From Wocania_A spongiicola (GTDB taxonomy: Bacteria; Bacteroidota; Bacteroidia; Flavobacteriales; Flavobacteriaceae), in NCBI RefSeq assembly GCF_023502325.1, contig NZ_JAMFLZ010000003.1, positions 372,001 through 436,000 of the forward strand: a DNA stretch of 64,000 bases, written 5' to 3'. The notes beneath the pieces are model-generated. The model ran no database searches, was not told the origin of the DNA, and saw only the letters and a program-made list of their open reading frames with translations. A program made the translations under genes and the position numbers. Shown here one piece after another: positions 45,161 to 53,431 of the stretch. Positions within the stretch are counted from its first letter, which is position 1. Every line of letters starts with the position of its first letter.

Positions 45161-45242
45161 GCGTTACCACAAGTGGTCGGGCTTTTCGTTACAAGTCCTC
45201 ACTCGTGCCTCGCTGTGGGCTTTCCTCTGCAATCCCTAACGC
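45161..45242. repeat. REP-like palindromic element inside the nap operon
   Basis: GCGTTA at 45161-45166 and TAACGC at 45237-45242 are terminal inverted repeats. Between them the GC content is far above the flanks, with TCGGGCTTTTCGTTACAAGT and GTGGGCTTTCCTCTGCAATC. Such GCGTTA...GGGCTTTCC...CTGCAATCCC elements are dispersed in flavobacterial genomes (recalled, not searched). It fills part of the 208-bp gap between the Fe-S protein and NrfD genes, unusual for an operon otherwise spaced by 1-10 bp. Confidence 0.75.
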
Positions 45243-45327
45243 GAGTAAATCAGCCTATTGCTTTTTCTTTCTTGATTAATCGTTTATTTGTTAATGCAAT
45301 TAACCAACTCAACAAATCAAAATGTAT

Positions 45328-46449
45328 CTAATCCATAAAATACCAGAACTTAGGCTCTGTTCCTAAATCTTCCTTAAGCCTAAAAACTTTTTTATTTTCC
45401 AATACCCAGCGAATGGTACTATTAGGATCTAAAAGATTCCCAAATATTCTGGCACCAGTTGGGCAGGCTTCAACACATGCAGGGTTTTGTCCTTTTCTAG
45501 AACGCTGTACACAAAACGTACATTTTTCCATCACACCCTTTTTGCGCATTCTATTTCCTAAATAATGCTGATTTTTATTTATTTCAGCTTCTGGCACTTC
45601 AGGTTTACTCCAGTTAAATCGCCTACCATCATATGGACAAGCAGCCATACAATAACGGCAACCTACACACCAATCATAATCTATAACTACAAGACCATCA
45701 TCTTCTCTCCATGTGGCTTGCACAGGACAAACTTCTACACAAGGTGGGTTATCACAATGAAAACATTGCGTTCCCATATAAAAATGACCCTCTGCCGGCA
45801 CTTCATGATAGTAATTATCATCAGCTTCATCAAACTTAAAACCATTTCCATCTTTCATTTCATGAATACGTATGTACTGCATTTGAGAATTTCTATCTTG
45901 ATTATTCTCTTCAATACACGCATTAACACAATCCATATATCCTTGACATTTAGAAATATTAAAAGCATAACCAAAAAGAACATCCTCCTTAGCATTTTCA
46001 GAGGTCATACTAATGTTTTTTCCAGTTCGTAATTCGTAAGATCTCATCAATCGCTCAACAGTCCCTTTTTTTTCTTTATCGGTCATCAATTTATAGTTAC
46101 CCTTAAATTGCTCTTCCCAATCTATTTGTGCTTTTTCTTTACTATCATCACCAGCCACAACACTGCAAGATGTACTTACTGCTCCTGCACCAATAAGTAA
46201 GCTAGCCGTTAACTTTTTAAAAGCGCTACGTCTATCCATTTTAACATCAAAAACTTGTTCAAAACCATCTTTTCTCACTTCATCACCAATAGAAGCATCG
46301 ACTACTGCTTCAAAAAAAGCATCTTCTCTCATATCATTATTATGGTTACCACAGCCTCCAGAAGTCTTTCCACATCCGCATGATTTTTTTGGCTCTTTAT
46401 TTCCGTTAAAACCTAAATTTAATGAATACCATTTTTTATTATCGCTCAT
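45328..46449 (-). CDS. Tat-exported four-cluster Fe-S protein (NrfC/ActB-type)
   Basis: 373 residues. A 70-residue leader with a Cys cluster (KSCGCGKTSGGCG, residues 23-34) precedes an internal twin-arginine signal, DRRSAFKKLTASLLIGAG (72-90), and a lipobox-like STSC (C95), an arrangement seen in ActB-type proteins. Four ferredoxin motifs follow, with C229/232/237/241, C261/264/267/271 and a fourth Cys-rich site near the C-terminus. The first, CQGYMDCVNAC, has Tyr171 in place of one Cys. It passes electrons from the NrfD-type subunit toward the cytochromes. Ten bp from the tetraheme gene. Confidence 0.9.
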   Translation of the reverse strand: MSDNKKWYSLNLGFNGNKEPKKSCGCGKTSGGCGNHNNDMREDAFFEAVVDASIGDEVRKDGFEQVFDVKMDRRSAFKKLTASLLIGAGAVSTSCSVVAGDDSKEKAQIDWEEQFKGNYKLMTDKEKKGTVERLMRSYELRTGKNISMTSENAKEDVLFGYAFNISKCQGYMDCVNACIEENNQDRNSQMQYIRIHEMKDGNGFKFDEADDNYYHEVPAEGHFYMGTQCFHCDNPPCVEVCPVQATWREDDGLVVIDYDWCVGCRYCMAACPYDGRRFNWSKPEVPEAEINKNQHYLGNRMRKKGVMEKCTFCVQRSRKGQNPACVEACPTGARIFGNLLDPNSTIRWVLENKKVFRLKEDLGTEPKFWYFMD

Positions 46450-46459
46450 ACCTTAATTT

Positions 46460-47101
46460 TTAATGGGCTAACCCTTCATGTGATTCTTCTATCTGCTCTG
46501 TATTAAATCGTGATGGCCATCTAGTCTCAAAACTCGGACTATGTGGGTTATGACAATTAACACATGTAAATGAAGCTCTTGGTGCAACCCAACCTCCAAT
46601 ACGTTTTCCATGAGCACCACCTTTCCAGTCCTCAAACTGCGAAGAATGGCACTGTGCACACAATTTATAACTCGAGTTAAAATCTACTTTAATACCAGTT
46701 AGTGTATTAAGGTTATTCATATCATTACCATTATGACAAGTAGCGCAATTCATAGTGCTTTTATCAGCATGTGCGATATTAATATCCCAATGCGCTTTTT
46801 TAATATCCTTACTTTTTAATTTATCAAGAGGCTCTGTATGACATTCAATACAAGCATAAGATTTAATTTGTCCTTTACGTTCAGGTATTAAAAAAGTATG
46901 TTCACCTTCAGTAATCTTGATGGTTTTAATATCATTTAAAAAAGCTTCCGAAGTCATTGTTGTGTCATGATAAACTTTACTTTCTGCTTCAATTTTATCA
47001 TAAAGACTGTGATATTCTCCTTCTCCGTGTTTGCAAGAAAAGAATGTAACAGTAAACAAACAAGCCAATATATATATGTCTTTTTTTCTATTCATTATCA
47101 T
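46460..47101 (-). CDS. Tetraheme c-type cytochrome lipoprotein of the nap operon
   Basis: 213 residues (or 211 from the second ATG at 47095). Lipobox FFSC (C23) after a signal peptide MNRKKDIYILACLFTVTF. Four hemes: CIECH 84-88, CATCH 119-123, CAQCH 148-152 and CVNCH 180-184, with extra histidines (HWDINIAHAD, GGAHGKR) as distal ligands. It is not a close match to NapC or NrfB; it is probably an outer-facing electron carrier between the Fe-S protein and NapB. It overlaps the napB stop by 8-14 bp. Confidence 0.85.
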   Translation of the reverse strand: MIMNRKKDIYILACLFTVTFFSCKHGEGEYHSLYDKIEAESKVYHDTTMTSEAFLNDIKTIKITEGEHTFLIPERKGQIKSYACIECHTEPLDKLKSKDIKKAHWDINIAHADKSTMNCATCHNGNDMNNLNTLTGIKVDFNSSYKLCAQCHSSQFEDWKGGAHGKRIGGWVAPRASFTCVNCHNPHSPSFETRWPSRFNTEQIEESHEGLAH

Positions 47102-47786
47102 TACTATTAGTTCTTGTAAAAGGAGTTATTTCTGAAACTACCCGATCTGTTGGCACATGACATTGACGACAATTAATTCGCTCTGGATGTGTAACCCTAA
47201 TTTCTTTAGGCGCAGCTGGTCCAGCATGACATGACAAGCAATTCTCTCGCATTTGTATTTGGTGTGGAATCATTGGTGGTGTTCCTATCAGCGCATTATT
47301 AATACCAACTTTAGGCGCATGTACTTTTGCTAAGTTTGTAGGCTTAAAAAGTGTATTACTATTTTGAGCGACATGGCACTGCCTACAATTAATCATTTCA
47401 GGATGTGGAGTAACAGGTGCATAGGCATCAAACTGTTTTACAAAACCTCCATTTTGATGACATTGCAAACAGGTATTACCACCCAAACTTTTTTCATCTT
47501 TAATAGGGTGCGGTATACTAGGTGGGGCACCATAATAGGCTCTGTTATTATAATATGCACTTAAAGTACGTTGGTGATTCTCATCAATTGGCATATTTGC
47601 ATATTCTAAAGCAAATTCTGCGCGCTCAAAAACACCACTTTCCGATGGAATATTTGTGTGAGACTCTACATTTTCAATAGGAATATAACCTTCTTCTAAG
47701 CCAACCTGATAACTAAAATTCCAAATGGTAATAAAGGTTATGAAAAGTAATACAAAAAGTGATATGATTCCGAGTCTCTTTTTCAT
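47088..47786 (-). CDS. napB: NapB-type cytochrome with duplicated (tetraheme) domain
   Basis: 232 residues with an N-terminal membrane anchor (about 8-25). Normal NapB has two CxxCH sites; this has four: C106, C134, C183 and C206. The two halves repeat the NapB pattern: GAPPSIPHPI ... NTCLQCH ... HPEMINCRQCHVA (86-139) and GTPPMIPHQI ... ENCLSCH ... HPERINCRQCHVP (168-212), 50-60% alike by eye. So it is a tandem duplication of the NapB domain. It should donate electrons to NapA. It starts 3 bp after napA ends. Confidence 0.9.
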   Translation of the reverse strand: MKKRLGIISLFVLLFITFITIWNFSYQVGLEEGYIPIENVESHTNIPSESGVFERAEFALEYANMPIDENHQRTLSAYYNNRAYYGAPPSIPHPIKDEKSLGGNTCLQCHQNGGFVKQFDAYAPVTPHPEMINCRQCHVAQNSNTLFKPTNLAKVHAPKVGINNALIGTPPMIPHQIQMRENCLSCHAGPAAPKEIRVTHPERINCRQCHVPTDRVVSEITPFTRTNSNDNE

Positions 47787-47789
47787 GTC

Positions 47790-50117
47790 TTAAGCTTTTT
47801 CAACTTTAACAGCACATTTTTTAAAATCGGGCTCTTTAGAAATTGGGCAAAAAGCATCAAGAGTCGTATCATTAATCATCATATTCTCATCAAAGAAAGG
47901 CACAAAAACTTGCCCTTTAGTTGGTAATCCTCTTTCATTTATAGAAGCTGGTAATATACAAGAGCCTCTTCTTGATGTTACCTTTATTTTTTCTCCATTT
48001 CTAATACTTAATGCTTTAGCATCTTCTGGGTGAAATTCTACATACGCATGCGGCATTGCTTTATGAAGCACAGGTATTCTACGTGTCATAGAACCTGTAT
48101 GCCAATGTTCAATTACACGTCCCGTATTCAACCAAAAAGGATATTCGCTATCTGGAGACTCTGCAGCTGGTTCGTAAGGACGTTGCCAAATTACAGCCTT
48201 ACCGTCTGGTTTTCCATAAAAATGAAAATCTTTCCCGTTAGAACAAGCAGGATCATATTTCGCATTAAAACGCCATTGCGTTGATTTACCGTCTACATAA
48301 GGCCATATAGCTCCCGATTCTTTTTTCAATACTTCAAGCGGCGCCATTCCGTGTTTTTTACCTTCATGAAATTGACGGTACTCATTGTATATTTCTTCAA
48401 CGTGATTTTCTTTACTATATGGAAACAAATCGCCATAACCCATGCGCTTTGCTACCTCAATAAACATCCATGCATCCGGTGTGGTATCACCTGGTCCTTC
48501 TACCATTTTATCCCAATGTTGAGTTCTTCGTTCTGAATTTCCATACAATCCAGATTTTTCAATATGCCATGATGCTGGTAAAATTACATCTGCAACATCA
48601 GATGTTGGTGTTGGAAATACATCAGAAACCACAACGAAACAAGACTCTTTTTTCATTGCTGGACGATAGCGACTGGTTTTTGGTAAAGACACTAATGGGT
48701 TTACTGCCTGTGTCCAAATAAACTTAATATCACCTCTATCCACAGCTCTAAACATTTCTGTAGTATGGTAAGTTGGTTTAGATGGAATTTTTTCAACTGG
48801 AACTTTCCAAATTTTAGCGGCTAATTCTCTGTGTTTCGGGTTTGTTACTACTCCTTTTGGTAATTTGTGCGTAAAGGTTCCTACTTCACGAGCAGTACCA
48901 CAAGCAGAAGGTTGTCCTGTTAATGAAAATGGACTATTTCCAGGTTCAGAAATCTTACCTGTTAACAGGTGAATATTATAAATAATATTATTCATCCATG
49001 TTCCTCTTGTATGCTGATTTACACCCATACACCAAAGCGACATCACTTTCTTATTAGGATCTCCATAGATTGATGCTAAATACTTTATATCTTTTACTGA
49101 AACCTTAGAATATTTAGCAACTTTTTCAGGAGTATAATCTTCTAAAAAGGCTTTGTACTGATCAAAATCTATTTTTTCAGGCTTGTCTTTAAATTTATAT
49201 TTATCCTCCATACCATAACCCATTTTGGTAAGCCCTTTACTAAAGTTACAGTGTTTTTCTATAAATGATTTATTAACCCAGCCATTATTAACTATTTCAT
49301 AGCAAATAGCATTTCCAAGAGCTAAATCGGTTTGAGGTTCAAATAAAATTGACCTATCCGAAGCTGTACTTGATCGCGTTGTTCGTGTAGCAAAATCAAT
49401 AACTTTTGATCCACGCCTAGATTTTTGCTCTAATATTCTAGAAAATAATACGGGATGCATTTCTGCCATATTATTTCCCCACGTAATAAAATAATCAGCA
49501 TGATCTATATCTTCATAACACCCCATAGGTTCATCTGCTCCAAAAGAAGTTAAAAATCCAGCTACAGCACTAGCCATACATAATCGTGCATTGCAATCGA
49601 GATTGTTAGTACCTATAGCACCTTTCATAAACTTTGAAGCTACATAACCTTCTGGAATAGTTGATTGTCCAGAAGTGTACATCGCAACCGAATCTTTTCC
49701 GTGTGTAGCAATGGTATCTTTCATTTTATTGGCAACAATATCTAAAGCTTCACTAATTGGTGTTTTTACATAGGTACCATTTTTCTTAACTAAAGCATGT
49801 GTTAACCTATCTTTAGATTGGATACACATAGTTTGATGATAACCTTTAACACAAAGTAATCCCTTGTTAACAGAAGAATTAGGATCTCCCTTTACAGCTA
49901 CAGCTTTTCCTTTTTCAGTACCTACCAAAATACCACAACCAACTCCACAAAACCTACAAGGTCCTTTTTTCCAATCTAGATTAGCTCCTTTGGGAATGCC
50001 ATCTTCTTGCTCACTGGCAAACAATATTCCAGGAAACATAGATGCAGCTGCTGCCATTGCAGATAATCTCGCCATTTTTTTTATAAAACTTCTTCTGTTT
50101 GTTAATGAGTTGTACAT
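47790..50117 (-). CDS. napA: Periplasmic nitrate reductase catalytic subunit
   Basis: 775 residues. A Tat signal (NRRSFIKKMARLSAMAAAA, residues 8-26) directs it to the periplasm. [4Fe-4S] site: C54, C57, C61 and C89 in CRFCGVGC and LLCVKG. The molybdenum ligand is C180 in DCNARLCMASAV, as in NapA. bis-MGD binding regions and the C-terminal molydopterin dinucleotide domain (WLNTGRVIEHWHTGSMTRR) are complete. Reduces nitrate to nitrite; dissimilatory NapA, not assimilatory NasA, by its signal and operon. Separated by 1 bp from napD. Confidence 0.97.
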   Translation of the reverse strand: MYNSLTNRRSFIKKMARLSAMAAAASMFPGILFASEQEDGIPKGANLDWKKGPCRFCGVGCGILVGTEKGKAVAVKGDPNSSVNKGLLCVKGYHQTMCIQSKDRLTHALVKKNGTYVKTPISEALDIVANKMKDTIATHGKDSVAMYTSGQSTIPEGYVASKFMKGAIGTNNLDCNARLCMASAVAGFLTSFGADEPMGCYEDIDHADYFITWGNNMAEMHPVLFSRILEQKSRRGSKVIDFATRTTRSSTASDRSILFEPQTDLALGNAICYEIVNNGWVNKSFIEKHCNFSKGLTKMGYGMEDKYKFKDKPEKIDFDQYKAFLEDYTPEKVAKYSKVSVKDIKYLASIYGDPNKKVMSLWCMGVNQHTRGTWMNNIIYNIHLLTGKISEPGNSPFSLTGQPSACGTAREVGTFTHKLPKGVVTNPKHRELAAKIWKVPVEKIPSKPTYHTTEMFRAVDRGDIKFIWTQAVNPLVSLPKTSRYRPAMKKESCFVVVSDVFPTPTSDVADVILPASWHIEKSGLYGNSERRTQHWDKMVEGPGDTTPDAWMFIEVAKRMGYGDLFPYSKENHVEEIYNEYRQFHEGKKHGMAPLEVLKKESGAIWPYVDGKSTQWRFNAKYDPACSNGKDFHFYGKPDGKAVIWQRPYEPAAESPDSEYPFWLNTGRVIEHWHTGSMTRRIPVLHKAMPHAYVEFHPEDAKALSIRNGEKIKVTSRRGSCILPASINERGLPTKGQVFVPFFDENMMINDTTLDAFCPISKEPDFKKCAVKVEKA

Positions 50118-50118
50118 G

Positions 50119-50361
50119 TTATTGCTGATTTTGTGGACTGTTAAAACCAGAAACCATTGCTAACAGTTTTAGGCTTTTTATTTTTTCAATTTTTGCTTTA
50201 AGGAGTTCTTCAGAAGCATCATCTAAAGTATCTGTTACTAATACTAAAACATCTTCATTTGTGGCAGGCATAACCTCACATTCTTCAAGTGCAGATAATG
50301 CAGTTAAAAGTTCTACTTTTTTATTATCGTGCGGGTGCGCCAAATAGCTTTTTATAGGCAT
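50119..50361 (-). CDS. napD: NapD-type maturation chaperone
   Basis: 80 residues, cytoplasmic. Ferredoxin-like alpha/beta fold with IKSYLAHPHDNKKVELLTAL, ALEECEVMPATNEDVLVLVT and the closing LLAMVSGFNS, a match to NapD. NapD binds the NapA Tat signal and delays export until molybdenum cofactor is inserted. First gene of the napDAB operon, just upstream of napA, and divergent from moeA. Confidence 0.85.
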   Translation of the reverse strand: MPIKSYLAHPHDNKKVELLTALSALEECEVMPATNEDVLVLVTDTLDDASEELLKAKIEKIKSLKLLAMVSGFNSPQNQQ

Positions 50362-50419
50362 AAAAATCAGTTTTGATTTTAAACAGGATAAAAATATCTT
50401 AAATGTTAAAGGTAAAAAC

Positions 50420-50431
50420 TGATAAATATCA
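50420..50431. promoter_or_regulatory. FNR/CRP-type operator for napD
   Basis: TGATAAATATCA (TGAT-N4-ATCA), a perfect palindrome, lies 59 bp upstream of the napD start. It is identical to the box at 50509. Confidence 0.6.
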
Positions 50432-50508
50432 TAGAAAAAGTGTCGAGAAGTAATTTAAACTTAATCTAAATAAGAACAGTAAGGCTCATATAAATATAAT
50501 CAAAAAAC

Positions 50509-50520
50509 TGATAAATATCA
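50509..50520. promoter_or_regulatory. FNR/CRP-type operator for moeA
   Basis: Second exact copy of TGATAAATATCA. Its centre is about 34 bp before the moeA -7 box (50545-50552), which puts it near -42, the class II activator position. Confidence 0.65.
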
Positions 50521-50544
50521 TACTATACTAAAAAATGAATACGT

Positions 50545-50552
50545 TATATTTG
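50545..50552 (+). promoter_or_regulatory. -7 promoter element of the Moco operon
   Basis: TATATTTG matches TAnnTTTG, 24 bp before the moeA ATG at 50576. No -33 element is present; the FNR box replaces it. Confidence 0.6.
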
Positions 50553-50575
50553 TATAGACATAACGAAAAAAAAGA

Positions 50576-51754
50576 ATGATTTCCATAGAAGAAGCCATAC
50601 AACTTGTTAAAAATAATAGTAAACCTCTAATAAAAGAGACTATAAAACCAACTGAAAGGGCAAATGGATATGTTTTATTTAAAGATGTTTATTCTCCTAT
50701 AAATATGCCCCCATTTAGGCAATCTGCTATGGATGGGTATGCTTTATGTTTACATGAAAGTTTAAAATATAAGCTTATTGGAGAGGTAAAAGCCGGTGAT
50801 TCTAATCAACCTATTTTAAAGCATGGAGAAGCTGTTAGAATATTTACAGGTGCTCCAGTTCCAGATTCTGCTAATGCCATTATGATGCAGGAAAAAGTAC
50901 AATCAAATGGGATGTCAATTACCATTGAGCATCAAATCTCTTTAGGCCTTAACATTCGCCCTTCGGGGGAACAAGTAAAACAAGGAGACATAGCTTTAAA
51001 GAAGGGCACTAAGCTAACACCAGCAGCCATAGGCTACTTAATTTCTTTGGGAATTACTCAAGTTTCTGTTTACAAAAAACCAAATATAGCTATCGTTACA
51101 ACTGGAAATGAATTGATTGATGCAGGTGAAACATTGACATATGGCAAAATTTATGAAAGCAATTCTAAAATGCTATTAAGTGCTCTCTACAGTTTAAAAT
51201 TTTATGATGTGACAATTCATAAAGTAGAAGATAATTATTTTAAAACCGTTGAGAAACTCAATTCTGTAATCAATGATAATGATTTAGTTATAATTACAGG
51301 TGGAATTTCTGTTGGTGATTATGATTTTGTTGGAAAAGCTTTAAATGAACTTAAGGTAGAAGAGCTTTTTTATAAAGTAAAGCAAAAACCAGGAAAGCCG
51401 CTATTTTTTGGGAAAAAAGAAAGAACACTTGTATTTGCTCTTCCTGGTAACCCAGCAGCTGCATTATCTTGCTTTTATGTTTATGTATATATAGCATTAC
51501 AAAACATAATGAATAGAAAGATTATGGAATTACCTCGAGTAAATGCAAAGTCTATATCAAATTTTGAAAAGAGAGGTGACAGACCACAGTTTTTAAAAGC
51601 TATTCATAATGAGGGTGAAGTTGAGATTTTAGAGGGTCAAAACTCATCGATGTTACAAACTTTTGCTATATCTAATGCTTTAGTTTTTGTGCCCGAAAAT
51701 ATTAGCTCCATAAAAGCCAATGATTTAGTAAACACTGTTCTCTTACCCATTTAA
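50576..51754 (+). CDS. moeA: Molybdopterin molybdotransferase
   Basis: 392 residues; inserts molybdenum into adenylylated molybdopterin. Domains: MoeA N-term with PFRQSAMDGYAL (about 42-54), RIFTGAPVPDSANAIMMQE, then the MoCF-binding core with IVTTGNELID and GGISVGDYDFV (about 240-252), PGKPLFFGKKE and LPGNPAAALSC; C-terminal domain IV. First gene of a nine-gene operon; 12 bp before the modE-like gene. Confidence 0.96.
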   Translation: MISIEEAIQLVKNNSKPLIKETIKPTERANGYVLFKDVYSPINMPPFRQSAMDGYALCLHESLKYKLIGEVKAGDSNQPILKHGEAVRIFTGAPVPDSANAIMMQEKVQSNGMSITIEHQISLGLNIRPSGEQVKQGDIALKKGTKLTPAAIGYLISLGITQVSVYKKPNIAIVTTGNELIDAGETLTYGKIYESNSKMLLSALYSLKFYDVTIHKVEDNYFKTVEKLNSVINDNDLVIITGGISVGDYDFVGKALNELKVEELFYKVKQKPGKPLFFGKKERTLVFALPGNPAAALSCFYVYVYIALQNIMNRKIMELPRVNAKSISNFEKRGDRPQFLKAIHNEGEVEILEGQNSSMLQTFAISNALVFVPENISSIKANDLVNTVLLPI

Positions 51755-51766
51755 AAAAACGCAATT

Positions 51767-52105
51767 ATGAGTTATAAAATAAAAAGCCGAATCTGGATTG
51801 AATCAAAAAGCAAAGTACTTTTAGGAGAAGGTCGTGTACAATTACTAAAAGCAATTGATGAAACTGGTTCTTTATCAAAAGCTGCAAAATCTATAAATAT
51901 TTCCTATAAAAAAGCTTGGAATCTTATTGACTCTGTAAATAAATCGGCAAAGCAACCCGTAACTATAAATAGTATTGGCGGAAAAGGTGGTGGTGGTGCC
52001 GAATTAACTGAATACGGTAAATCCTTGGTTAAAGCTTTTGATGAAATTAATAAAGAATGCTGGGCATTTTTAGACAAACAGCTTGAAAAAATTAAAGCCT
52101 TATAA
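51767..52105 (+). CDS. ModE-like winged-helix regulator without TOBE domain
   Basis: 112 residues. N-terminal ModE winged helix: RVQLLKAIDETGSLSKAAKS then INISYKKAWNLIDSVN, and GGKGGGGAELTEYGKSLVKA, which corresponds to the wing of ModE. The C-terminal molybdate-binding TOBE pair of full-length ModE is missing, so it may not sense molybdate itself. Encoded between moeA and the tauE-like gene, without space (TAAATG). Likely controls molybdate or Moco genes (inference). Confidence 0.88.
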   Translation: MSYKIKSRIWIESKSKVLLGEGRVQLLKAIDETGSLSKAAKSINISYKKAWNLIDSVNKSAKQPVTINSIGGKGGGGAELTEYGKSLVKAFDEINKECWAFLDKQLEKIKAL

Positions 52106-52846
52106 ATGCTTGAAAACGAAAACATATACCTTTTTTTACTAATTCTGCCTATAGTATCATTCCTATACTCAAGTGTAGGGCATGGTGGTGCCAGTGGTTA
52201 TTTAGCACTTATGGCTCTATTTTCATTTGCACCAGAAAGTATGAAACCCACTGCTCTACTTCTAAATCTTTTTGTTGCAGGAATCTCGTTTTACTATTAC
52301 TATAAAGAAGGGCATTTTAATAAAAAATTATTCATGGCATTTGCAATTTCGTCCATACCACTAGCCTTTTTAGGAGGTAGAATTGAAGTTGATGCTACCC
52401 TATATAAAAAAATATTAGCTATACTATTAATTTTTGCGGTACTAAAGATGCTTAATGTTTTTGGTAAGGAACGACAATCTATTAAATCTGTGAATATTTG
52501 GCAAGGGCTAATTGTTGGAGGCGTTATTGGTTTTTTCTCTGGATTAATTGGTATTGGTGGAGGCATTATACTAACCCCTATTATTCTCTTGTTACATTGG
52601 GGAAAAATGAAAGAAGCGGCGGCTGTTTCTGCACTTTTTATATGGGTTAATTCAGCATCAGGTCTTATTGGTCAAATAAGTAGTGGTGTTGTTATAGAAA
52701 AGGCCTCTTTTGTTTTGGTAGTCATTGCCCTTATCGGAGGGGTTTTAGGAGGTTACTACGGAAGCAAAAAGATAAATAACAAAAACTTGCAATACATGCT
52801 AGCATTCGTGTTAATGATTGCTAGTGCAAAATTATTTTTCACTTAA
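52106..52846 (+). CDS. TauE/SafE-family membrane transporter
   Basis: 246 residues, about eight membrane helices. TauE/SafE hallmark repeats are seen: SFLYSSVGHGGASGYLALMA (about 14-34), IPLAFLGGRIEV, and the second FFSGLIGIGGGIILTPIILL (about 145-165) followed by KMKEAAAVSALFIWVNSASG. The family exports sulfite, sulfoacetate or related anions. Its place inside a Moco operon (ModE-like before, mobA after) suggests oxyanion (molybdate or sulfur) movement, an inference. Confidence 0.9.
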   Translation: MLENENIYLFLLILPIVSFLYSSVGHGGASGYLALMALFSFAPESMKPTALLLNLFVAGISFYYYYKEGHFNKKLFMAFAISSIPLAFLGGRIEVDATLYKKILAILLIFAVLKMLNVFGKERQSIKSVNIWQGLIVGGVIGFFSGLIGIGGGIILTPIILLLHWGKMKEAAAVSALFIWVNSASGLIGQISSGVVIEKASFVLVVIALIGGVLGGYYGSKKINNKNLQYMLAFVLMIASAKLFFT

Positions 52847-53431
52847 ATGATTAATAAAAAAGACATAACAGGAATTATTTTGGCGGGAGGTAAAAGTTCT
52901 AGAATGAAATCTGACAAGGGACTTTTAGCACTTGGAGAATCATTATTCATTGAAAATATAATTAATGCAGCTTCTCCTTTGGTAAAGAGTATAATAATAG
53001 TTAGTAATAGCTCTCATTATGATGAATTTGGATATAAAAGGGTCGAAGATTTAATCAAAAATTCAGGGCCAGTAGCAGGAGTTTATACTGGGTTGAAACA
53101 CTCAAAAACCGATTATAACCTAGTTTTAAGCTGTGATATTCCTCTTATCACCACTGAAGTTTTAGAAAAGCTAATTATAAACACCGATGAGTATTCTGAT
53201 GTCGTACAAATTGTTAGTCAAGGAAAAACGATGCCATTAGTAGCCCTATACAAAAAAAAATGCGCATCTATTTTCGAAGATTTATTGAATAAAGGAGAAA
53301 AAAGGTTGATATATGCAGTAAATCAACTTCATGTAAAAACTATTGAAATAGATCCTACAATGGATAAACAAGTTGAAAACATCAACACTTTTGAACAACT
53401 TATTACTTTAAGAAATGAATTTGAATATTAA
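52847..53431 (+). CDS. mobA: Molybdenum cofactor guanylyltransferase
   Basis: 194 residues. The GTP-binding start LAGGKSSRMKSDKGLLALGE (about 12-32) is the nucleotidyltransferase signature; VAGVYTGLKHSKTDYNLVLS and CDIPLIT add the GTP/Mg site. Attaches GMP to molybdopterin, needed for the bis-MGD of NapA and formate dehydrogenase. The start overlaps its neighbour by no space, and its last 17 bp overlap moaD. Confidence 0.93.
   Translation: MINKKDITGIILAGGKSSRMKSDKGLLALGESLFIENIINAASPLVKSIIIVSNSSHYDEFGYKRVEDLIKNSGPVAGVYTGLKHSKTDYNLVLSCDIPLITTEVLEKLIINTDEYSDVVQIVSQGKTMPLVALYKKKCASIFEDLLNKGEKRLIYAVNQLHVKTIEIDPTMDKQVENINTFEQLITLRNEFEY

Noticed and set aside
45120..45170. GTG start for NrfD at 45170
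   Set aside because: The added residues are not family-like, they reach into the repeat element, and the ATG at 45119 gives a typical start.
45565..46032. Long plus-strand open frame opposite the Fe-S protein
   Set aside because: It is the antisense shadow of a gene with many conserved Cys motifs; no start context, no recognisable domain.
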